From Mesorhizobium sp. CAU 1732 (GTDB lineage Bacteria > Pseudomonadota > Alphaproteobacteria > Rhizobiales > Rhizobiaceae): a stretch of 64,000 nt of DNA. The stretch is from NCBI RefSeq assembly GCF_039888675.1, contig NZ_JBDQQR010000001.1, positions 1,302,001 through 1,366,000 on the forward strand, given 5' to 3'. The notes beneath the pieces were generated by a model. The model did not search any database, was not told the origin of the DNA, and was given only the letters and a program-made list of their open reading frames with translations. Position numbers and translations under genes: made by a program. This document shows, piece by piece, positions 60,064 through 64,000 of this stretch (its first letter is position 1; each line of letters opens with the position of its first letter).

Positions 60064-61450
60064 GCGGCTGGTTTTTCTCACCGGCCATCTGGCCAGGGCG
60101 CGGCTGGAAAAGCTGCTCGCCGGCCTCGGCGAAACCGAATTCGCCTGGGAGGTGGTCGACATCGGCGTCAAGGTCGCGGCGCTGATGACGGAGGAGATCA
60201 TACAGCGGCGGCTGAAGCTTCCCGATGGCGCCGATCGCGTCATCCTGCCCGGCCGTTTCCGCGGCGATGTCGAGCGGCTTTCACAGTATTTCGGTATCCC
60301 GTTCGCGCGCGGCCCGGACGAGGTCGCCGATCTGCCACCCTTTCTCGGCAGGGCCGGCCAGCCGCCCGATCTTTCCCGCCACGACATGCGTATCTTTGCC
60401 GAGATCGTCGACGCGCCGGCGCTGTCGATCGATACGCTGGTCGCCAGGGCGCGCACGCTCGCAGGGGCCGGCGCCGACGTCATCGACCTTGGCTGCCTGC
60501 CGGAAACGCCGTTTCCGTTGCTCGGGGAGGCCGTGCGGACACTGAAGGCCGAAGGTTTTGCCATCAGCGTCGACTCCGCCAATACGGACGAGTTGCGGAT
60601 CGGTGCGGAGGCGGGTGCCGACTATCTTCTCAGCCTTGACGAGAACACGCTGCCGATCGCTTTCGAGCACACGGTGACGCCCGTGCTCATCCCATCGGCT
60701 TCAGGCGATCTGGATTCCCTCGGGCGCGCCATCGAGGCGGCCCAAAAGGCCGGCATTTCCTTCATCGCAGATCCTGTTCTCGACCCGATCCACTTCGGCT
60801 TCGCGCAATCTCTCGGCCGCTTCATCGAGGCGCGCCGCCGCTGGCCGGAGGTCGAACTGCTGATGGGCACCGGCAACCTCACGGAACTCACCGATGCCGA
60901 CAGCTCCGGCGTCACCACACTTCTTGTTGGTTTGTGCTCCGAACTCGATATCCGCAACGTGCTCGCCGTCCATGTCAGTCCGCATACGATGCGGACGATC
61001 GAGGAGCACGATCTCGCCCGCCGCATCCTGTTCGCGGCGAAGAGCGACGGGGCGCTGCCGCGCAGCTATCATCAAGGGCTGCTGCAAATCCATGACAGAA
61101 AACCGTACGCCGCCTCTGTCGAGGATATCGCCGCGCTCGCGGCTGCGGTGCGCGACGCCAATTTCCGTATCGTGACCGCCGAGGACGGCATCCATGTCTT
61201 CAACAGCAAGGGTCATGCGGTCGCGCAGGACGCGTTCGCGCTGTTTGCGGGCCTGGGCGTGGAGACAGATGGCGCCCACGCTTTCTATCTCGGCGCGGAG
61301 CTGATGAAGGCCGAGATCGCCTGGCGGCTTGGCAAGCGTTATGCGCAGGACGAGCCGCTTGCCTGGGGCGTCGCCGTGCCGGAGCCAAAAACCGACCGGA
61401 CGCGGCTCGCCGAAGCGGGCCATACCTTGCGGACGAAGAAGGAGGGATAG
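60056..61450 (+). CDS. Dihydropteroate synthase-like protein (DUF6513)
   Basis: This 464-residue protein has an N-terminal extension (LVFLTGHLARARLEKLLAGL, to about residue 110), then a TIM barrel of the pterin-binding type (AGADVIDLGCLPETPFPLLG, GFAISVDSANTDELRIGAEA, GISFIADPVLDPIHFGFAQS). It ends with a C-terminal region rich in GVETDGAHAFYLGAEL. Similar proteins recur beside H4MPT genes in methylotrophs and archaea. A step joining the pterin to the arylamine chain of H4MPT is a sensible guess, because a dihydropteroate synthase does that for folate, but it is unproven. It overlaps the flavoprotein gene and is 2 bases before DUF447. Confidence 0.78.
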   Translation: MAERLVFLTGHLARARLEKLLAGLGETEFAWEVVDIGVKVAALMTEEIIQRRLKLPDGADRVILPGRFRGDVERLSQYFGIPFARGPDEVADLPPFLGRAGQPPDLSRHDMRIFAEIVDAPALSIDTLVARARTLAGAGADVIDLGCLPETPFPLLGEAVRTLKAEGFAISVDSANTDELRIGAEAGADYLLSLDENTLPIAFEHTVTPVLIPSASGDLDSLGRAIEAAQKAGISFIADPVLDPIHFGFAQSLGRFIEARRRWPEVELLMGTGNLTELTDADSSGVTTLLVGLCSELDIRNVLAVHVSPHTMRTIEEHDLARRILFAAKSDGALPRSYHQGLLQIHDRKPYAASVEDIAALAAAVRDANFRIVTAEDGIHVFNSKGHAVAQDAFALFAGLGVETDGAHAFYLGAELMKAEIAWRLGKRYAQDEPLAWGVAVPEPKTDRTRLAEAGHTLRTKKEG

Positions 61451-61452
61451 CG

Positions 61453-62040
61453 GTGCCCTACATCCGCGAAACGATCATCACGACCGCCGACAAGCGCGGG
61501 AAGGTGCACATCGCGCCGATCGGCATCATCGCCGAGAGGGACGGCTGGATCATCGCACCGTTCCGTCCGTCGGTAACGCTCGACAATCTGGCCGAGGTGC
61601 CTTTCGCGGTCGCCAACTACACCGACGATGCGCGCATCTTCGCCGGCTGCCTGACCGGACGCAGGGACTGGCCGACAGTTCCGGTCGACGGCTTTCCAGT
61701 GCCCCGACTCGCCGCTGCGCTGGCCCATTCGGTGCTCGCGGTGGAAAGCATCTCCGATGACAGCGTGCGGCCACGCCATTTCTGCCGTGTGGTGCAGGAA
61801 GAGACGCATGCGCCTTTCACCGGCTTCAACCGCGCCCGTGCGGCGGTGCTCGAACTGGCCATACTGGTCAGCCGGCTGAACATGCTGCCGCGTGAGAAGA
61901 TCGACGCCGAAATCGCCTATCTGTCGATCGCTATCGAAAAGACCGCCGGTCCCGAGGAGAAGGAAGCCTGGAACTGGCTGATGCAGAAGGTGACAGAGCA
62001 TATCACCGCTGGCAACGACACGCACTCGGCCAGGGATTAG
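61453..62040 (+). CDS. DUF447 family protein
   Basis: This 195-residue protein belongs to a flavin-reductase/split-barrel type family often encoded in methanopterin clusters. Visible features are YIRETIITTADKRGKVHIAP, IGIIAERDGWIIAPFRPSVT, CRVVQEETHAPFTGFNRARA and ELAILVSRLNMLPREKIDAE. An FMN-binding role is common in the fold. It starts with GTG at 61453, two bases after the DUF6513 stop. It is the last gene of the plus-strand cluster, and a palindrome follows at its stop. A specific reaction is not known. Confidence 0.82.
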   Translation: MPYIRETIITTADKRGKVHIAPIGIIAERDGWIIAPFRPSVTLDNLAEVPFAVANYTDDARIFAGCLTGRRDWPTVPVDGFPVPRLAAALAHSVLAVESISDDSVRPRHFCRVVQEETHAPFTGFNRARAAVLELAILVSRLNMLPREKIDAEIAYLSIAIEKTAGPEEKEAWNWLMQKVTEHITAGNDTHSARD

Positions 62041-62089
62041 AGCATCGGACCGAAAAGTGGAATCCGGTTTTCGGATTATTCCGATGCTC
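62040..62089. repeat. Rhizobiales palindrome, likely terminator
   Basis: AGCATCGGA (62041-62049) pairs with TCCGATGCT (62080-62088), and inside it CCGAAAA (62050-62056) pairs with TTTTCGG (62068-62074). The core CCGAAAAGTGGAATCCGG is the widespread Hyphomicrobiales intergenic repeat. It ends the plus-strand cluster and faces the minus-strand cytochrome gene. Confidence 0.75.
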
Positions 62090-62139
62090 AAACAAAGAGA
62101 TAGATCGCCACTCGTGCGTCCGCAAGGATGCACGGCGAT

Positions 62140-62505
62140 CTAGCCGCCCGACTGCAGGAAATCGACGATCGTCTTGCGCTGAGCAGCGTCGGTGATGCCG
62201 CCATAGGGCTTCATGTTGTTGCCGCTGACCACCTGATCGGGATTGGCGATGAACTGGTCGAGCGTCGCCGCATCCCAGGTGATGCCCGACTGTTTCATCG
62301 ACGACGAATAGTTGTAGTCAGGCAGTGAGCCGGCCTTGCGACCCACGATACCCGCGAGGTTCGGCCCAAGCCTGTTGTCGCCTTCCTTCATCGTATGGCA
62401 GGTGCGGCAGGAGGTGTTGAACGCGGTCTGGCCGTCGTTCTGCGCAAGCACAGGTGTGGCCGCCAAGCCACCGACAAGCACGGCCGCAAGAATATGACGT
62501 TTCAT
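62140..62505 (-). CDS. Class I cytochrome c
   Basis: This 121-residue periplasmic cytochrome has a signal peptide (ILAAVLVGGLAATPVLAQ). Haem attaches at CRTCH near residue 35, and the axial Met is in GNNMKPYGGI. It is close in design to the cytochrome at 41544 but distinct in sequence. The start at 62505 has CCGGAGA at good spacing; ATG 62511 is in frame. It lies downstream of the C1 transfer protein gene on the same strand, with 63 bases between. It could take electrons from a periplasmic dehydrogenase. Confidence 0.9.
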   Translation of the reverse strand: MKRHILAAVLVGGLAATPVLAQNDGQTAFNTSCRTCHTMKEGDNRLGPNLAGIVGRKAGSLPDYNYSSSMKQSGITWDAATLDQFIANPDQVVSGNNMKPYGGITDAAQRKTIVDFLQSGG

Positions 62506-62568
62506 GTCCATTCTCCGGAGCTTCGGTGTCGAGGGGTAACGTGTCCTGACGGACGCGGTTCCTTCCCA

Positions 62569-63603
62569 TCACTCCCTGTCGGCGGCCAGCAGCGCAATCG
62601 CGCTTGCCGGGGCGGCGCTGCTCGCCTCGCCGCGGACGGCGTCGTCGGCGGGGATGATGTCGGCGAAATCGATGAAGCGGCGTTCCATGCGCTGGGCGAG
62701 CCGGCTGACCTGCCAGCGCCCCGTGCCGGCGCCGACGATCGGAGCGTCGCCTGCGAGCTTTCCCGCCACTCGAAACGCTGCATCATGGATCATGCGCAAC
62801 TGCCGCTCGCTGAACCATGAGGCGACATCGCGCCATTCGCCGGGCAGGAGATCGGCCGCGTCCTGCCCCACCATGCGCGCAAGCCGCGCGATCGAGCCGG
62901 TGACAGTCTTTTCCCTGCCGTCGGCCGATGGGTGCCTGTCGTCGGCTTCATCGAGTACGCCGAGGATGCGGTGCGCGTCGGCGATCGAGGCGAAATACTC
63001 GTTCATCAGCGGCGTGAGCTTTCCGCGAACCGGGGCCGAAGACGCGACGCCGAAAAGGAAGGTGCGCGTGAAGCCGGTATAGACCAGTTCGCCGGTCAGA
63101 AGCCGCTCGGCATCGCTGTAGCCCTCATTGGCGACGGCGCATGCCTTGAGCGCGATCATGTCGGTGGTCGTGGAGCCCATATCGACGAGCAGTGCATCTC
63201 CGGCGAGACGCGCCGCCAGCGCGGCGGTCGCATGCCAGTTGGCGGAGGCGACGTCCATCGTGAGGTTCGCGGCCTGGTCGATGCCGACGAAGCCCTTCGG
63301 TCCGGCATAGATCAGGCTTTCGGCGGGGAACCGGTCGGCGATCTGCTTCAGAAGAGTCACCACGCCCGCCTCGCGGGAGGGGAAGATATCCGACAGTTCG
63401 CCTGTCACGGTGAAGGCGTGGAGACCGGCGCCGCGGTAGAGCGGCTCCGCTTCCCGAAGAGCGAACTCCAACTGGTCGAGGCCTTGCCACAAAGGCATCG
63501 CGATTGTTGCCGCGGCGACAATGCGACCATCTTCGGCCCGTGTGACCTTCAGGTGCGCGCCGCCAACATCGAAGCCGGCAACGATGCGCTTTCCTTTTTC
63601 CAA
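62569..63603 (-). CDS. H4MPT-linked C1 transfer pathway protein (ASKHA fold)
   Basis: This 344-residue protein belongs to the hydantoinase/oxoprolinase-like family seen only in genomes with tetrahydromethanopterin C1 transfer. RIVAGFDVGGAHLKVTRAED is the phosphate-1 loop, FTVTGELSDIFPSREAGV follows, and LLVDMGSTTTDMIAL is phosphate-2. It has a C-terminal helical region. The only start in frame is TTG at 63603, because a TGA lies two codons upstream; the ribosome site is weak. It is divergent from the HisA-like gene. A ligase or kinase step in H4MPT side-chain assembly is plausible but unproven. Confidence 0.85.
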   Translation of the reverse strand: MEKGKRIVAGFDVGGAHLKVTRAEDGRIVAAATIAMPLWQGLDQLEFALREAEPLYRGAGLHAFTVTGELSDIFPSREAGVVTLLKQIADRFPAESLIYAGPKGFVGIDQAANLTMDVASANWHATAALAARLAGDALLVDMGSTTTDMIALKACAVANEGYSDAERLLTGELVYTGFTRTFLFGVASSAPVRGKLTPLMNEYFASIADAHRILGVLDEADDRHPSADGREKTVTGSIARLARMVGQDAADLLPGEWRDVASWFSERQLRMIHDAAFRVAGKLAGDAPIVGAGTGRWQVSRLAQRMERRFIDFADIIPADDAVRGEASSAAPASAIALLAADRE

Positions 63604-63645
63604 GCTTCAGGCTTTCATCGACAAGACAGACAGCTCGCGGGGAAA

Positions 63646-64000
63646 ATGTTGCATATCATTCCTGTTCTCGACTTGAAAGACGGCCAGGTCGTTCGCGCGC
63701 AGATGGGGCAGCGCGACAGCTACAGGCCGATCGTCACGCCGCTGAACGCGGGTTCGGACGCCGTCGCCGTCGCCGGGGGGCTGCGGACGCTCTTTCCATT
63801 CCCGACCTTCTACATCGCTGATCTGGACGCCATAGAAGGCCGCGCGCCAAACAGCGAAGCGATCGCCAGGCTGGCGACCATGCCGGATACGCCGGAGCTG
63901 TGGGTGGACGCCGGCATCGCCGATGCGCAGATTCTGGCTGCGACGCTGGCGGAGCCGTCGCTTTGTCCGGTGCTTGGCTCGGAATCGCAACGCGACGATT
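63646..64000 (+). CDS. HisA/HisF-like TIM-barrel protein, 5' part (runs off the window)
   Basis: The first 118 codons of a gene are visible. The start HIIPVLDLKDGQVVRAQMGQ is that of the HisA-like family, with YIADLDAIEGRAPNSEAIAR and LWVDAGIADAQ further on. The spacing of Asp8-like and the DLDAIEG strand fits a phosphate-binding barrel. True HisA usually has VVRLxxG; here VRAQMGQ suggests the methylotroph/archaeal HisA-like subgroup that accompanies H4MPT genes. GGGGAAA precedes the ATG at 63646. The protein continues past the end of the window, so its full length is unknown. Confidence 0.8.
   Translation, partial: MLHIIPVLDLKDGQVVRAQMGQRDSYRPIVTPLNAGSDAVAVAGGLRTLFPFPTFYIADLDAIEGRAPNSEAIARLATMPDTPELWVDAGIADAQILAATLAEPSLCPVLGSESQRDD

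Overview
The window is a GC-rich alphaproteobacterial chromosome segment, most likely from the Hyphomicrobiales (Rhizobiales). The reasons are the guaB...rsmB...guaA order, the rhizobial intergenic palindromes, and a red-type (form IC) Rubisco operon with CbbX and divergent CbbR. The exact genus cannot be fixed from the sequence alone. The second half carries a complete set of signature genes for lanthanide-dependent methanol oxidation, so the organism is probably a methylotroph that can fix CO2.

Region 1 (1-29169) is mostly ordinary metabolism. It has the end of a DUF2442 gene, a YghU-type glutathione transferase homologue, a biotin-dependent acyl-CoA carboxylase subunit translationally coupled to methylmalonyl-CoA mutase, and glpR-glpD-glpK with visible repeat operators. 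Next comes an uncommon block at 9858-15145: a YcaO protein, a SARP/BTAD-type regulator, an unknown 140-residue protein and an animal-type haem peroxidase. After that are guaB, an Rrf2-regulated flavin oxidoreductase, a MAPEG protein, oxyR divergent from katG, an L,D-transpeptidase lipoprotein, DUF1275, rsmB, tspO, a PaaI thioesterase, a nucleosidase and guaA.

Region 2 (29170-30322) is a decayed strip just downstream of guaA, holding a LysR pseudogene. The 3' end of guaA is a known integration site for mobile islands in Mesorhizobium and other bacteria, so this may be the edge of an acquired segment.

Region 3 (30323-41973) is the PQQ and methanol oxidation block. It holds pqqABCDE (including a 30-codon pqqA), xoxF-xoxG-xoxJ, an AT-rich and structured xoxF upstream region, a small periplasmic protein, a NitT/TauT-type ABC transporter with a small four-cysteine protein, and a cytochrome c. 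XoxF carries the extra Asp (DYD) typical of lanthanide enzymes, and no mxaF is present.

Region 4 (42001-51804) is the Calvin cycle operon cbbF-P-T-A-L-S-X-E, all on the minus strand, with divergent cbbR. Region 5 (51820-57009) is a minus-strand operon of the kind linked to PQQ-dependent alcohol dehydrogenase systems: an exporter-type ABC ATPase and permease, a periplasmic binding protein, a YVTN beta-propeller, a cupredoxin-like protein and an unknown secreted protein. Region 6 (57082-64000) is a cluster for methanofuran and tetrahydromethanopterin cofactor synthesis: an MfnB-FolB fusion, an MfnE-like kinase, a flavoprotein, a dihydropteroate-synthase-like protein, DUF447, a cytochrome c, an ASKHA-type protein and a HisA-like gene cut by the window end.

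Together regions 3-6 suggest this flow: methanol is oxidised by XoxF/PQQ in the periplasm, electrons leave through XoxG and other cytochromes, formaldehyde is oxidised on H4MPT/methanofuran towards CO2, and CO2 is fixed by the cbb operon. No serine-cycle genes and no tRNA, rRNA, CRISPR array or intact transposase were seen.
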